Positions 38,231-47,321 of a stretch of 64,000 nt of DNA are shown piece after piece. Origin of the DNA: Proteiniphilum acetatigenes DSM 18083 (GTDB lineage Bacteria; Bacteroidota; Bacteroidia; Bacteroidales; Dysgonomonadaceae); contig NZ_KB905704.1 in assembly GCF_000380985.1 (NCBI RefSeq), forward strand, positions 1 to 64,000, given 5' to 3'. The notes under the pieces are model-generated. The model saw only the letters and a list, made by a program, of their open reading frames with translations, did not search any database and was not told the origin of the DNA. Position numbers and translations under genes: made by a program. Each line of letters starts with the position of its first letter. The stretch's first letter is position 1.

Positions 38231-38431
38231 TTATTCCTTTATTAAACTACCCAGGAATCCCCCGATCAATCCTCCGTAGGTGCAATTTACCCAGCACACG
38301 GAAGAGAGTGGGAGAGTGCCGTAATATATCCCCCAATAATACCAGTATATGTAACCGATAATTACTCCTGATAACATACAAGCGAATACGAACCAGTTTA
38401 ATTTGATGAATGAATTTATTTGTTTTATCAT
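38231..38431 (-). CDS. Small membrane protein (DUF6132-like)
   Basis: This 66-residue protein has two hydrophobic segments (FVFACMLSGVIIGYIYWYYWG and YGGLIGGFLGSLI) around a short loop with two cysteines. It resembles the DUF6132 family of Bacteroidota, which commonly has a GCxxGTCPI loop; here the loop reads GIYYGTLPLSSVCWVNC, so the pattern is altered. The Met at 38431 is preferred because AGGA lies just upstream; another ATG at 38443 lacks one. It is next to a thioredoxin-fold gene on the same strand, 56 bp away. Confidence 0.6.
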   Translation of the reverse strand: MIKQINSFIKLNWFVFACMLSGVIIGYIYWYYWGIYYGTLPLSSVCWVNCTYGGLIGGFLGSLIKE

Positions 38432-38487
38432 TTTTCCTGACATAAAGATTGTTTCTTGTTGTTATTTGATTCATCTTAAGAACTTAT

Positions 38488-38925
38488 CTATGCATATTTT
38501 CTCATTCTTTGAACGATACTTGTTAGATTTTCATAGGATATCACTCCCATGATTCTTTTTATTTCTTTATTCCCCTTAAAAACCAATATATTAGGAACGC
38601 CGGAGACATTATATTCATAAAAAGATCCCGGGTTTTTACTTACGTCTATGGCGTAGAAAGAAAGCGGTTCCTGATTACTTTCAATCAGTTTTTCAATATT
38701 AAATCGCACTTTTTCACAGAGTTCCGAATTACTGTCATGGAAAAACACAAAATAGAGTTCTTCATTATTCAGTTCGATCTCCTCAAGTTCAATTAAATTC
38801 GTATTCACTGATGCCAATGGCATTTGTTTAACCTTGACCTCTGCAACAACAGTAGTCAGAATATAAAATATCGCTATTGCAATGACAAAATGCCATGGAT
38901 CAAGTTTAAAAACATGCTTCGACAT
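38488..38925 (-). CDS. Membrane-anchored thioredoxin-fold protein with an incomplete active site
   Basis: This 145-residue protein has one N-terminal membrane helix (DPWHFVIAIAIFYILTTVV) and a thioredoxin-like domain: YFVFFHDSNSELCEKVRFNI is the active-site region, FYAIDVSKNPG the next strand, and VSGVPNILVFKGNK the cis-Pro loop. The active site reads S-E-L-C instead of C-x-x-C, so the N-terminal nucleophilic Cys is missing and dithiol redox chemistry is unlikely. The Met at 38925 is chosen because it precedes the anchor; a far upstream Met would add 77 residues that overlap the lpxA gene. Confidence 0.7.
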   Translation of the reverse strand: MSKHVFKLDPWHFVIAIAIFYILTTVVAEVKVKQMPLASVNTNLIELEEIELNNEELYFVFFHDSNSELCEKVRFNIEKLIESNQEPLSFYAIDVSKNPGSFYEYNVSGVPNILVFKGNKEIKRIMGVISYENLTSIVQRMRKYA

Positions 38926-39019
38926 ATTCGATATTTTATTACAATGGATTATTAAAGACTTACTTATATATATCCGATTATCAATGATTAATCTGCATTC
39001 AGTGGTGATCGTAATTGGT

Positions 39020-39832
39020 CTAATGTGATAGAACAGGTATATCTTTACTGTCATGTTCGGGATGCCCTTTAATAATTCCGCGTGAAGAGCTGCGGACGAA
39101 AAGTAAAATATCATCGCGTTCTTTTGTGGCCGGAAATTCGGCTTCAATGCGCTCAAGGGCTTGCGATGTATTCATCCCCATCAAATAAAGATAACGGTAA
39201 ATATTCCGGATGTTTTCTATCTGTCCGTTGGTATAATTCCGTCGTCGCAATCCCACGGAATTGATGCCTATATATGAAACGGGGTCGCGTCCCGCTTTTA
39301 CGAAAGGAGGTATATCTTTGTTTATCTTCGATCCCCCCTGGATCATCACATGCGAACCGATATGCGTAAACTGATGAACCAAAATACCGCCGCTTAAGAT
39401 AGCATGATCGTCAATAACAACTTCTCCTGCCAGTTGTGTCGTATTGGCCATGATGATATTGTTGCCCAGTATACAATCGTGTGCGACATGGCAGTAAGCC
39501 ATTATCAGACAATTATTCCCGATAATGGTTTTGCCTTTGGCAATGGTTCCCCTGTTGATAGTCGCGAATTCCCGTATGGTCGTATTGTCGCCGATAAGGG
39601 CAAGCGTCTCTTCTCCCCTGAATTTAAGGTCTTGGGGAATGGCGCCTATCACTGCTCCGGGAAAGATATGGCAGTTTTTACCGATTCGTGTACCTTCCAT
39701 AATTCTCACGTTGGAACCGATACGGGTTCCCTCTCCGATAACCACATTTTTATCGATGGTGACAAATGGCTCTATCTCGACCGTTGGCGCAATATTTGCG
39801 TCGGGATGAATGTAGGCTAAAGGTTGTTTCAT
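39020..39832 (-). CDS. lpxA: Acyl-ACP--UDP-N-acetylglucosamine O-acyltransferase
   Basis: This 270-residue enzyme catalyses the first step of lipid A synthesis in the cytoplasm. The N-terminal left-handed parallel beta-helix shows hexapeptide repeats (IGSNVRIMEGTRIGKNCHIF). The catalytic His is in YCHVAHDCILG, and the conserved stretch GGSKINKDIPPFVKAG follows. The C-terminal helical part ends normally. I chose the Met at 39832, as homologues begin close to PLAYIHP; a second Met lies 8 codons upstream. It is not next to lpxD or fabZ here. Confidence 0.92.
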   Translation of the reverse strand: MKQPLAYIHPDANIAPTVEIEPFVTIDKNVVIGEGTRIGSNVRIMEGTRIGKNCHIFPGAVIGAIPQDLKFRGEETLALIGDNTTIREFATINRGTIAKGKTIIGNNCLIMAYCHVAHDCILGNNIIMANTTQLAGEVVIDDHAILSGGILVHQFTHIGSHVMIQGGSKINKDIPPFVKAGRDPVSYIGINSVGLRRRNYTNGQIENIRNIYRYLYLMGMNTSQALERIEAEFPATKERDDILLFVRSSSRGIIKGHPEHDSKDIPVLSH

Positions 39833-39895
39833 TTTTTTGTTTGTTTTCTCTTTCATGTCGTTTTTTTAATCCAATTTTAAAGTATACGATATTGA

Positions 39896-42800
39896 TTAAA
39901 ATATTTGAAAGGATAGATCAGTTTTTTTACCTGTGTTACGGGTTATAAATGCCTTTGCCTGTTCGGCAATCGCGTATACTACCGGTACCACCACCAGCGA
40001 AAGCAGCATTGAACTGAGCAGCCCGCCGATCAGCACCCATCCCATACCACTCTTCCATTCGCTTCCTGTACCGTGCGACAGGGCAATAGGCATCATCCCG
40101 ATCACCGTGGAGATCGCGGTCATCACGATAGGACGGAGCCGGAGTTGTACTGCCTGTGTCAGCGCATCGTGGGTGTTTTTCCCTTCCCTGCGCAGGTGAT
40201 TGGTAAAGTCGACCACCAGAATGGCATTCTTAAGTACCAGCCCTACCAGCATAATAATACCGAGCAGACTGAAAATGCTAAGCGCCTGTCCTGTCAGTGC
40301 CAGTGCCAGCAAAGCGCCGATAATGGAAAGCGGAATGGAGAACAGTACCACGAAAGGATGCAGGAAACTCTCGTACAATGCCACCATGATCAGGTAGGCC
40401 AGTACGATGGCGATCAGCAAAGCTGTGCCGAGGCTGCCGAATGCATCTTCCTGATATTTGAATTCCCCTTCGGGTAGCCAGGTAACCCCTTCCGGAAGAT
40501 CCGTTTTTTCGAGAAAGGAGATAACATCGTTTCCGACATCTCCCACGGCTCGCCCCAGGGCCTGTGATTCGAGCATTACCGACGATATACGCCCGTAGCG
40601 CTCGAGTTGCGACGTTCCGGTTTCTTCGGTGACGGAAGCAAATTGTTTGAGTTTCACCGTTTGTCCGGCAACATTCATAAATGTCAGGTTCTCCACATCG
40701 CGGATGGATTGCCGGTTAAAAGCGTCGAGACGCACGTTGATATCGTACTCAAAATTTTCGCTTTGGAATTTGCTGTCGCTGTTTCCGCTAAAGGAGGTGT
40801 AGATGGTGGCGCCCACCGTTTCGGGCGATAATCCTAACCGTGCCATTTTTTCCTTATCCGGCCTGATCACCACTTCGGGGTTTCCGCTTTCAATGCTTAG
40901 TTTGACATTGTTCGTGCCCGGTATTTCACTGATATGTCTGCGCATTTGTTCGGCAAAGGCCATCAGGGTATCCGTATCCGGTGACTGAAAAACGATCTGG
41001 ATCGGCGCTTCATCGGCACCTCCGACAAGGCTTACCACAGCCGACTCTACTTTCACATCGGTAAAGGTTTCATTCAGTTCATTCTCCAGCCTTTTCACAA
41101 AAACATTCGACGAAATGTCCCGTCTTGTCTTATCCACCAGTTTGATATTGATCTCGGACTGATAATTGCCGCTTTGCGTTGCGAGGAACCCCGATCCGCT
41201 GCCAATAGATGAATAAATCCCGATTACTTCGGGTTTTTTACTGATGGCCTCTTCTATCCTGCGTGTCATCAGGTTGTTCTGTTCGATGGTGTAATTTTTC
41301 GGATATTCCACTTTCACAATGCATTCGCCCGTGTCGCCTATATTCATCAACTCGCTGCCGATAAAACCGCCGGCGAGTAGCATCAGTGAACCGGCAAACA
41401 GCAGGATTGCGACGACCATTGTGATCCATTTGCGGCGCAACGACCATTGAAGAAGCTGTTGGATGGCATTCGAGAAGGCGGTCATTCCTTTTTCGAAACC
41501 GCCGATGATCCGGGCCCATCCTGTCTTCCGGTCGAGGGTTTCGAGTTTGGAGAAACGCGAGGTAAGCAGGGGAACGACAGTAAAGGCCACCAACAGGCTT
41601 ATCGATATCGAAATAACGATCACCATGGCAAACGGTGCGATCACCGGCGATATAATGCTTTGGGACAGTGCAACAGGAAAGAACACCACCACGAGCACCA
41701 GGGTAATGGATATTACGCTTAACCCGATTTCCCGTATACCGTCGACGGTTGCCCGCAAACGGCTTTTCCCCATTTCCAGGTGGCGGTATATATTTTCGAG
41801 TACCACGATGGCATCGTCGATCAGCGTTCCGATCACCAGCGAAAGTGCCAGCAGCGTGAGCAGGTTGAGGGTGTATCCCAGCAGTTCCATCCCGATGAAG
41901 GTGGAAATAATGGACAAGGGTACGGCGACCATCACGATAACGGCATTACGTATGCTATGCAGGAAAAAAAGCATGACGAATGTTACCAGGATAACAGCCA
42001 GTATCAGGTCGAACTGTACCGAGTCGGCAGCATCGATGATGATCAGCGAACCATCCTGCGGAATAGAGAACTGCATGTTCGATGCAGCATAACGGTTCTC
42101 GAGTGATGTGATCTCTTCCTTTATTGCATCGCATACGGCAACAGTATTGGCTCCGTCCTGTTTTTTGATCTGGATACCTACGGCCGGTTCACCGTTCACA
42201 CGATACAGGGTGCCGGCATCCTTCTCCGTGTCGATGATCTCGGCTATATCCTTCAGTTTTACCCGAGAACCGTCACTCCGTCCGGTGATCACCAGATCGG
42301 CGATTTCCTGTATCTGCGTGAATTTTGCAGACATACGTAACATGGTTTGGTTGCGGTCTGTCGTGATCTTTCCCGCGGGAAAATCGAGATTCGAAGCCTG
42401 AATGGCATTTACCACCTGCAGGATGGATAAATTGTAATTATCCAGTTTATCGTGATCCACGTTGACCTGTATTTCCCGTTCCGATGTTCCCAGAAAATCG
42501 ATCTCAGCCACTCCTTCTATTTTTGCGAATGCCGGTTTTATGCGGTAATTCAATTCATCGAACAGTTCTGTTGCGGGCATATCGGCCCTCACGCTCAGCA
42601 CCATGACCGGCAGGGCGTTTACCGACAGTTTCGTGACGGTAGGTTCCAATGCCTGGGGCGGCAACAGGCTGCGGGCTGCCTGGATTTTCCGTACCGCATC
42701 GTTCACGATGGGATCGACGTCGGCATTGATTTGCAGTGTAACCATCACGATGGAAACGCCTTCCTGCGAGATGGCACGGATGACGTCGATACTGGGTAAT

Positions 42801-43018
42801 CCCGAAAGAGCTTCCTCGATAGGTTTGGACACGCTGTTCTCCACTTCAACGGAACCTGCACCGGGATATGCGGTTACCACCGTAAAGACCGGCGAGCTGA
42901 AGTCGGGTATCAGTTCATATTTCAGTGACCGGTAGCTCAATATACCCAGGAATGCGAGCACGGTAAACACGACGATCACAAGGGTGGGGCGTTTTACAGA
43001 TAATTCCGATAGATTCAT
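39896..43018 (-). CDS. RND efflux pump inner-membrane transporter (AcrB/HAE-1 type)
   Basis: This 1040-residue permease has twelve membrane helices and two large periplasmic loops. N-terminal SVKRPTLVIVVF and the porter motifs are typical, and the proton-relay Asp pair lies in GTLIDDAIVVLENIYRH (TM4), which indicates a proton-driven drug/organic exporter and not a heavy-metal CusA type. It works with the membrane-fusion protein (12 bp upstream) and the TolC-like channel. TetR operators precede the operon. The substrate is unknown. Confidence 0.94.
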   Translation of the reverse strand: MNLSELSVKRPTLVIVVFTVLAFLGILSYRSLKYELIPDFSSPVFTVVTAYPGAGSVEVENSVSKPIEEALSGLPSIDVIRAISQEGVSIVMVTLQINADVDPIVNDAVRKIQAARSLLPPQALEPTVTKLSVNALPVMVLSVRADMPATELFDELNYRIKPAFAKIEGVAEIDFLGTSEREIQVNVDHDKLDNYNLSILQVVNAIQASNLDFPAGKITTDRNQTMLRMSAKFTQIQEIADLVITGRSDGSRVKLKDIAEIIDTEKDAGTLYRVNGEPAVGIQIKKQDGANTVAVCDAIKEEITSLENRYAASNMQFSIPQDGSLIIIDAADSVQFDLILAVILVTFVMLFFLHSIRNAVIVMVAVPLSIISTFIGMELLGYTLNLLTLLALSLVIGTLIDDAIVVLENIYRHLEMGKSRLRATVDGIREIGLSVISITLVLVVVFFPVALSQSIISPVIAPFAMVIVISISISLLVAFTVVPLLTSRFSKLETLDRKTGWARIIGGFEKGMTAFSNAIQQLLQWSLRRKWITMVVAILLFAGSLMLLAGGFIGSELMNIGDTGECIVKVEYPKNYTIEQNNLMTRRIEEAISKKPEVIGIYSSIGSGSGFLATQSGNYQSEINIKLVDKTRRDISSNVFVKRLENELNETFTDVKVESAVVSLVGGADEAPIQIVFQSPDTDTLMAFAEQMRRHISEIPGTNNVKLSIESGNPEVVIRPDKEKMARLGLSPETVGATIYTSFSGNSDSKFQSENFEYDINVRLDAFNRQSIRDVENLTFMNVAGQTVKLKQFASVTEETGTSQLERYGRISSVMLESQALGRAVGDVGNDVISFLEKTDLPEGVTWLPEGEFKYQEDAFGSLGTALLIAIVLAYLIMVALYESFLHPFVVLFSIPLSIIGALLALALTGQALSIFSLLGIIMLVGLVLKNAILVVDFTNHLRREGKNTHDALTQAVQLRLRPIVMTAISTVIGMMPIALSHGTGSEWKSGMGWVLIGGLLSSMLLSLVVVPVVYAIAEQAKAFITRNTGKKTDLSFQIF

Positions 43019-43029
43019 TGTGATGATTT

Positions 43030-44094
43030 TTATTGGTTTAGGATTCTTATTTTACTGCCGTCCTCTAAATTGATTTGTCCGGAGAGGACGATCCTGTCGG
43101 TTTCCGTTACACCTTCCGTTATCAGTACTTCGGCTTCGTTCAGTGTCCGGCCTTTTACCTGTTTGGAGATTACGGTATCTCCTTGGACGATAAAGATCTT
43201 TCCGTCCCTGACACTGCCAACAACGCATTTGCGGGGAATCACAAGTCCTTCGTTATCGGTATCACTCGTGAAGACGGCTTTTCCGCTCATTCCTGCCCGC
43301 AATAATCCGCTGGGATTGTTCAATTCCATTTCTACCTTGTAGCGTCCCGAGAGATCCGGTACGGTACTTATGCCGCGGATGTTCCCCGTGAAAGAATTTT
43401 CCGGAGACGCATCAATGAAGATTTCGGCTTTCCGTTCCCTGCCGAGCGTCCGCACGTCTTCCTCCGCCATATTTACCGTGAACACCATCCTATCCTGTTC
43501 TGCGATCGTGAATATCGGAATGGAAGGCAACAGGGTTGTACCTTTTTCTACCAGGCGGTTTGCAATCACCCCATTGACAGGAGAGCGGATAGTGGTATTC
43601 TCCAATTGCTTTTTCGATGCCGTGAATTGGGTCTGCGCATCCCGGTATTTCAGTTTTACAGCTTCCAGTTGTTGTTGTGTCACAGCTTCGCCTTCCGCCA
43701 GACTGTCATAACGTGCCAGATCTTTTTCCGCATGTTCCAGGTTGGTTTTCGCCAGTTGGAACTGACTTTCTACCAATTCTTTTTCCACCGTAACAAGAAT
43801 TTGTCCGGCGTACACTTTATCCCCGATATTCCCATTGACCGACAATACTTTACCGGATGTTTCGGAAAGGATTGTGATTTCGGATCCGGAGGTCAATACA
43901 CCGTTTTCCGTAACGTGTTGCGAAGTACCTTGTCTCTCCGGGGGAATAACTTCCACCGGGACGACCATGCTGTATTGTTGCATGGCTTGCAGTTCGTTGT
44001 CTAACCGTTTCTTGTTGTTGACCAGTTGAAGGATTCCCAAAGCTGCTATAGCAATAATAATCCCTATCACGGCATACTTTTTAATTTGCTTCAT
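43030..44094 (-). CDS. RND efflux membrane-fusion (periplasmic adaptor) protein
   Basis: This 354-residue adaptor has an N-terminal membrane anchor, a biotinyl-lipoyl half motif (GKVLSVNGNIGDKVYAGQIL), an alpha-hairpin at about 95-165 (QLAKTNLEHAEKDLARYDSL), the second lipoyl half (IRSPVNGVIANRLVEKGTTL), then beta-barrel and membrane-proximal domains. The Met at 44094 starts the anchor; a Met eight codons upstream lies in repeat DNA. Same operon as the pump. Confidence 0.93.
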   Translation of the reverse strand: MKQIKKYAVIGIIIAIAALGILQLVNNKKRLDNELQAMQQYSMVVPVEVIPPERQGTSQHVTENGVLTSGSEITILSETSGKVLSVNGNIGDKVYAGQILVTVEKELVESQFQLAKTNLEHAEKDLARYDSLAEGEAVTQQQLEAVKLKYRDAQTQFTASKKQLENTTIRSPVNGVIANRLVEKGTTLLPSIPIFTIAEQDRMVFTVNMAEEDVRTLGRERKAEIFIDASPENSFTGNIRGISTVPDLSGRYKVEMELNNPSGLLRAGMSGKAVFTSDTDNEGLVIPRKCVVGSVRDGKIFIVQGDTVISKQVKGRTLNEAEVLITEGVTETDRIVLSGQINLEDGSKIRILNQ

Positions 44095-44400
44095 ATGTTT
44101 GTTTATTAAAAAATTCAAGATTCAAAATTCAAGATTTGACTACGTCGATTTTCAATTCAGATTTCAAATTTGACTATGTCGATTGAAAAGCAATTCATAA
44201 TTTGGCTTACACCGATTGTTAATCCAAAATTCCACTTTTCTGATTTACAATTAGTAATTAGTAATTTGTCATTGGTAATTTTCAATTTTAACTCCATTGA
44301 TTTTCTGTCGTCACTCGGCATAGTACAAGCAAGCTTGCCTCTGCCCTCATTCCTAAGAAAATTCAACTGTCAATTTTCAATTATCAATTATCAAAAGCAT
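44095..44400 (-). repeat. Heptamer-rich gap between the TolC-like and adaptor genes
   Basis: This gap has three period-7 arrays: ATTCAAG-type at 44113-44140, TAATTAG-type at 44248-44282, and TCAATTA-type at 44370-44397. The last array encodes the final codons and the stop (complement of 44377-44379) of the TolC-like gene. A 17-bp direct repeat ATTTGACTAyGTCGATT occurs at 44134-44150 and 44168-44184. No gene is visible between the flanking genes. Confidence 0.8.
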
Positions 44401-45729
44401 TTCCCCTTTCACTTTCTTCATCTCCACTTCAGCATTTTTCAGTTGCATCAATGCATTAGAGTAGGAGAGGTGTGCTTCGGTGAGTTCGTTCTCCGACATC
44501 ATCAGATCGGACAGCGAAACAACCTGTTGCCGGTATCCCTGTAAACTGACGTCGTAAATCTCTTCCGCGACCTGTATGTTCTTTTCCTGCCGGCGCAGTA
44601 TTTCCAGACTGTTCTTATACTGGTTCAGGGCATCGACAAGTTCTTTGGAGAAATATTCCAGTTGGTTTTCCCGTGCGTTCCTCAATTGCATCAATTCCAG
44701 ATCGTATTGTTTTATTTTCGATCGTTTTTCAAAACCGTCGAAAAGCGGGATAGTCAGGTTGATACCCACAAATCCGACCCTGAAGAATTTATCATTTCCT
44801 TCTTTGAAAAAATCGAATTCGTTACGTTGTCCCTGATAATAGAATTCTCCGAAGCCGGTCAATGTCGGCAGATAGGATTGCCGGATCGATTTCCGGGTAA
44901 GTCCGGTTATTTCGATCTGTTTATCCAGTACCTGCAGTTCCGTTCTCTCCGGAAGCCCAGTCTTGTGGAACAGGTCAACCAGCATATTCTCCTGCGACAA
45001 AGCAAAGGTGTCGGACAAAACCACTTCTGTCTCCATGGGTAACCCGATAAGATACTTCAACAGTCCTAATTGGTTGCTATATAGCTGATCCAGATTGTCT
45101 ATCTGGGTTTGCAGGTTGTCTGCGGCTACTGATACCCTGGAATGATCGGTTTTCCGGATAAGATCGTTCCTGCTTTGCAATTCGGTGATCCCGAGCAGGC
45201 GATCCATATTCTTTTTGCTTGCCTCCAGGAGTGAGATCTGTTCACGGGTGGCCTGGCATAAATAGTATAACTGTGACACCTGGAAAATAATTTCTTCTTT
45301 TTTCTGTTGCAGGTCTAACTCACTCAGCGTTTCCATCTGCCGGGCAAGCTTCAGCGAAGTAAAATAACTTTGACTGTATAGCAGTTGTGTCGCCCTGAAA
45401 CCATTTGACCAATCGAATTTAGTCCCTATTTCCACCGGTATCAAACCTGTTTGTCCGAAAATCTCGCCGGGAATGATCAGTTTCGGGATAGCGTAATAAT
45501 AGCTGAAACTGCTATAGGCTTCCAACTGCGGATACAATTTGCTTTCGGCTTCCCGTAAGCGATAGCGTGCTTTCTGCTGCTCCAGCGCAGCATTCTGTAC
45601 ATTCACATTTTCCTCAATCCCCAATAGGCAGGATTGTTTTAACGACAGCGACATCTTTGCGTCCTGTCCCGATAGCTGTATTACGACGAAAATAAACAGC
45701 ATTGTTAGGATTTTCTTTTTTGTAATCAT
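44377..45729 (-). CDS. TolC-like outer-membrane efflux channel
   Basis: This 450-residue outer-membrane efflux protein has a signal peptide (LFIFVVIQLSGQ), two repeats of long coiled-coil helices (LGIEENVNVQNAALEQQKAR; NARENQLEYFSKELVDALNQ) and beta strands (FRVGFVGINLTIPLFDG). It completes the tripartite pump with the adaptor and RND protein. It is the first gene of the efflux operon, with a TetR operator 21 bp before its start. The last codons run into a heptamer repeat. Confidence 0.93.
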   Translation of the reverse strand: MITKKKILTMLFIFVVIQLSGQDAKMSLSLKQSCLLGIEENVNVQNAALEQQKARYRLREAESKLYPQLEAYSSFSYYYAIPKLIIPGEIFGQTGLIPVEIGTKFDWSNGFRATQLLYSQSYFTSLKLARQMETLSELDLQQKKEEIIFQVSQLYYLCQATREQISLLEASKKNMDRLLGITELQSRNDLIRKTDHSRVSVAADNLQTQIDNLDQLYSNQLGLLKYLIGLPMETEVVLSDTFALSQENMLVDLFHKTGLPERTELQVLDKQIEITGLTRKSIRQSYLPTLTGFGEFYYQGQRNEFDFFKEGNDKFFRVGFVGINLTIPLFDGFEKRSKIKQYDLELMQLRNARENQLEYFSKELVDALNQYKNSLEILRRQEKNIQVAEEIYDVSLQGYRQQVVSLSDLMMSENELTEAHLSYSNALMQLKNAEVEMKKVKGEMLLIIDN

Positions 45730-45749
45730 CTTCTTTTTTTTGTTTTGAA

Positions 45750-45763
45750 ACCGACCAGTCGGT
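45750..45763. promoter_or_regulatory. TetR-type operator 1 (efflux operon)
   Basis: ACCGAC-CA-GTCGGT is a perfect inverted repeat with a 2-bp centre, 21 bp upstream of the TolC-like start. The same 14-mer recurs at 45869-45882. Confidence 0.8.
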
Positions 45764-45868
45764 ATGTTGTTGTGGATAATATATCGTCGTCCGGATCATT
45801 TGTTTCTATTTATTATTTATATAGTGAGAAAATACAGAGTTAGTAAACTCGATTAATTATATATTAAA

Positions 45869-45882
45869 ACCGACCAGTCGGT
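45869..45882. promoter_or_regulatory. TetR-type operator 2 (efflux operon)
   Basis: Second exact copy of ACCGAC-CA-GTCGGT, 119 bp from the first, with shared flanks (AAA before, ATrTT after). A degenerate third site (AACGACCATCCGGT) lies at 45902-45915, near the end of the tetR gene. Confidence 0.75.
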
Positions 45883-45934
45883 ATATTATAGGTGAAAATA
45901 AAACGACCATCCGGTTTATTATATTGTAAAAAAA

Positions 45935-46534
45935 TTATACTTTCAGATCGTTATACAATCCATTCCAAAGTGCCAATAACTCATCCTTTAAATCCTTGAT
46001 TTGCCCTTGCATAATAAGGCGCTGGCCGATGCCATCGCTGACGTAGACAAACAGTTTGGCTATTTGCATCGCGGACATTGAACTTTTGATCTCTCCGCGC
46101 TCCATGGCCAATTGTATCACATTTTCCCATGCGGATAATTCCCTGTTATGGAGTTGCCTTACCTGTTCCTTAAAACCCGGGAAGAGGTTTATCGCATCAA
46201 ATGTCAGGGTAATATAAGTGAGATCGTCTTCATCATTTGTATCTTCGAGGAACTCTTTTAGTTGCATGAATTTTTTGTAACTGCTGTCGATATAGTTATG
46301 ATAAAATTCATAAAGAGAATTTTTACTGAATTTGTCAAAGTCTATATTGAGCATTCTGATATATGTTTCTACTATTTCGAAAAAAAGGCTTTCCTTACTG
46401 GGAAAATAATGATAGAATGCCCCTTTGGAGAGTCCGGTACTTTCCACTATCTCTTTCATCGTTACAGCTTTGAAGCTTTTCTGCAGAAAAAGAGCCGTCG
46501 CCTTTTTTATTATATGTTCTCTCGATCCATGCAT
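45935..46534 (-). CDS. TetR-family regulator of the efflux operon
   Basis: This 199-residue repressor has an N-terminal helix-turn-helix (AFTLF-type region ATALFLQKSFKAVTMKEIVESTGLSKGAFYHYFPSKE split here: VTMKEIVESTGLSKGAFYHY is the DNA-reading part, residues about 25-45) and a C-terminal ligand-binding helical domain. It lies directly upstream of the efflux operon in the same direction, with three operator-like palindromes between them. I chose the ATG at 46534; the longer frame would start at a TTG inside the promoter. A degenerate operator overlapping its own promoter suggests autorepression. Confidence 0.9.
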   Translation of the reverse strand: MHGSREHIIKKATALFLQKSFKAVTMKEIVESTGLSKGAFYHYFPSKESLFFEIVETYIRMLNIDFDKFSKNSLYEFYHNYIDSSYKKFMQLKEFLEDTNDEDDLTYITLTFDAINLFPGFKEQVRQLHNRELSAWENVIQLAMERGEIKSSMSAMQIAKLFVYVSDGIGQRLIMQGQIKDLKDELLALWNGLYNDLKV

Positions 46535-46537
46535 ATA

Positions 46538-46563
46538 AACCGACTGTTTGGTCTGCAAATATA
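46538..46563 (-). promoter_or_regulatory. tetR promoter with an overlapping operator half-site
   Basis: On the minus strand TATATTTG (46556-46563) is an exact -7 element. Just downstream, over the probable start point, the sequence contains the operator half-site GTCGGT (complement of ACCGAC at 46539-46544) opposite a degenerate second half. This layout supports weak autorepression. Confidence 0.6.
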
Positions 46564-46752
46564 TATATTATTTTTAAATAAACATACAATAAACTGTTTT
46601 TTTGTAAAAAATAATGGAAAAATTAAAGATTGCTATTACTCTTCGTTCCAATTGGAGGGTAAAGAACTGCATTATTGGGTGCTGTCCTTTTTTGCTCGTT
46701 TGTCTATATGTGTGTACAGACAAATTCATCCTCCAATATGGCGGGTTACTAA

Positions 46753-47175
46753 TTAATCTACTATGCAATCCCGAACCTGAACCCTGTCCCAAAATTTTGC
46801 ATATTCTGAAGCTGCTTTGACATGCTCCGGGTGTGTTTCATAATTATTAATATCCTCCATATTCTTAAACGTAATTATCAGGTTGTAGCTAAAGGTATTG
46901 TCTGTCACTTCTCTTTTTGTAGTAGGCGCAGGTTTTCCATAAACAAGTGAGCTGACACCTGGTATTTTCTTGAGTAAATCAAAGAAGGTAAGAAACTGCT
47001 TCTCCTCTTGTTCAGTTAAATTGGGTTTTAACCAAAAATATACGGAATGAATAATTGTTCCTTTTTGGTTTTGCTCATTTGCAGGCGATGCAAGCAACTT
47101 ATTTGTGGATGTCGCTGCTAAACCGATTACTGTTCCAGTAACCAGTGTTTTTTCAATAAACTTTCTTCTTTTCAT
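46753..47175 (-). CDS. Exported Dabb (stress-responsive alpha/beta barrel) domain protein
   Basis: This 140-residue protein has a twin-arginine-like N-terminus (MKRRKFIEKTLVTGTVIGLA) and then a single Dabb ferredoxin-like domain (IIHSVYFWLKPNLTEQEEKQ to the C-terminus, with THPEHVKAASEY near the end). Dabb proteins are small dimeric barrels of mixed function. The Met at 47175 starts the signal; an upstream Met would add 24 residues. It is divergent from the osmC-hut operon. Confidence 0.8.
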   Translation of the reverse strand: MKRRKFIEKTLVTGTVIGLAATSTNKLLASPANEQNQKGTIIHSVYFWLKPNLTEQEEKQFLTFFDLLKKIPGVSSLVYGKPAPTTKREVTDNTFSYNLIITFKNMEDINNYETHPEHVKAASEYAKFWDRVQVRDCIVD

Positions 47176-47290
47176 TTTTTCTTGATTTTTAAAAGTTTTC
47201 TCCTGTTTCCATGCAATACAAATATAGCTATTTCCCATCAGGTTCATCCAATTTTTAATAAATAATTCGTCCAGAGTCTATTCATCTATT

Positions 47291-47321
47291 GATCTTTTCC
47301 TGACGTGGCCCGGAAAAGATC
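47291..47321 (+). promoter_or_regulatory. Perfect inverted repeat upstream of the osmC-hut operon
   Basis: GATCTTTTCC (47291-47300) and GGAAAAGATC (47312-47321) are perfect 10-bp arms with an 11-bp spacer. A nested TGACG/CGTCA pair (47301-47305 and 47321-47325) overlaps it. It lies about 85 bp upstream of the osmC -7 box in the divergent region, a good place for a regulator site. It could also form an RNA hairpin if transcribed. Confidence 0.55.

Noticed and set aside
41463-42092. 209-codon plus-strand open frame
   Set aside because: It lies wholly opposite the RND transporter gene. Its Ser/Thr/Ile-rich composition is what the antisense of a membrane protein gives.
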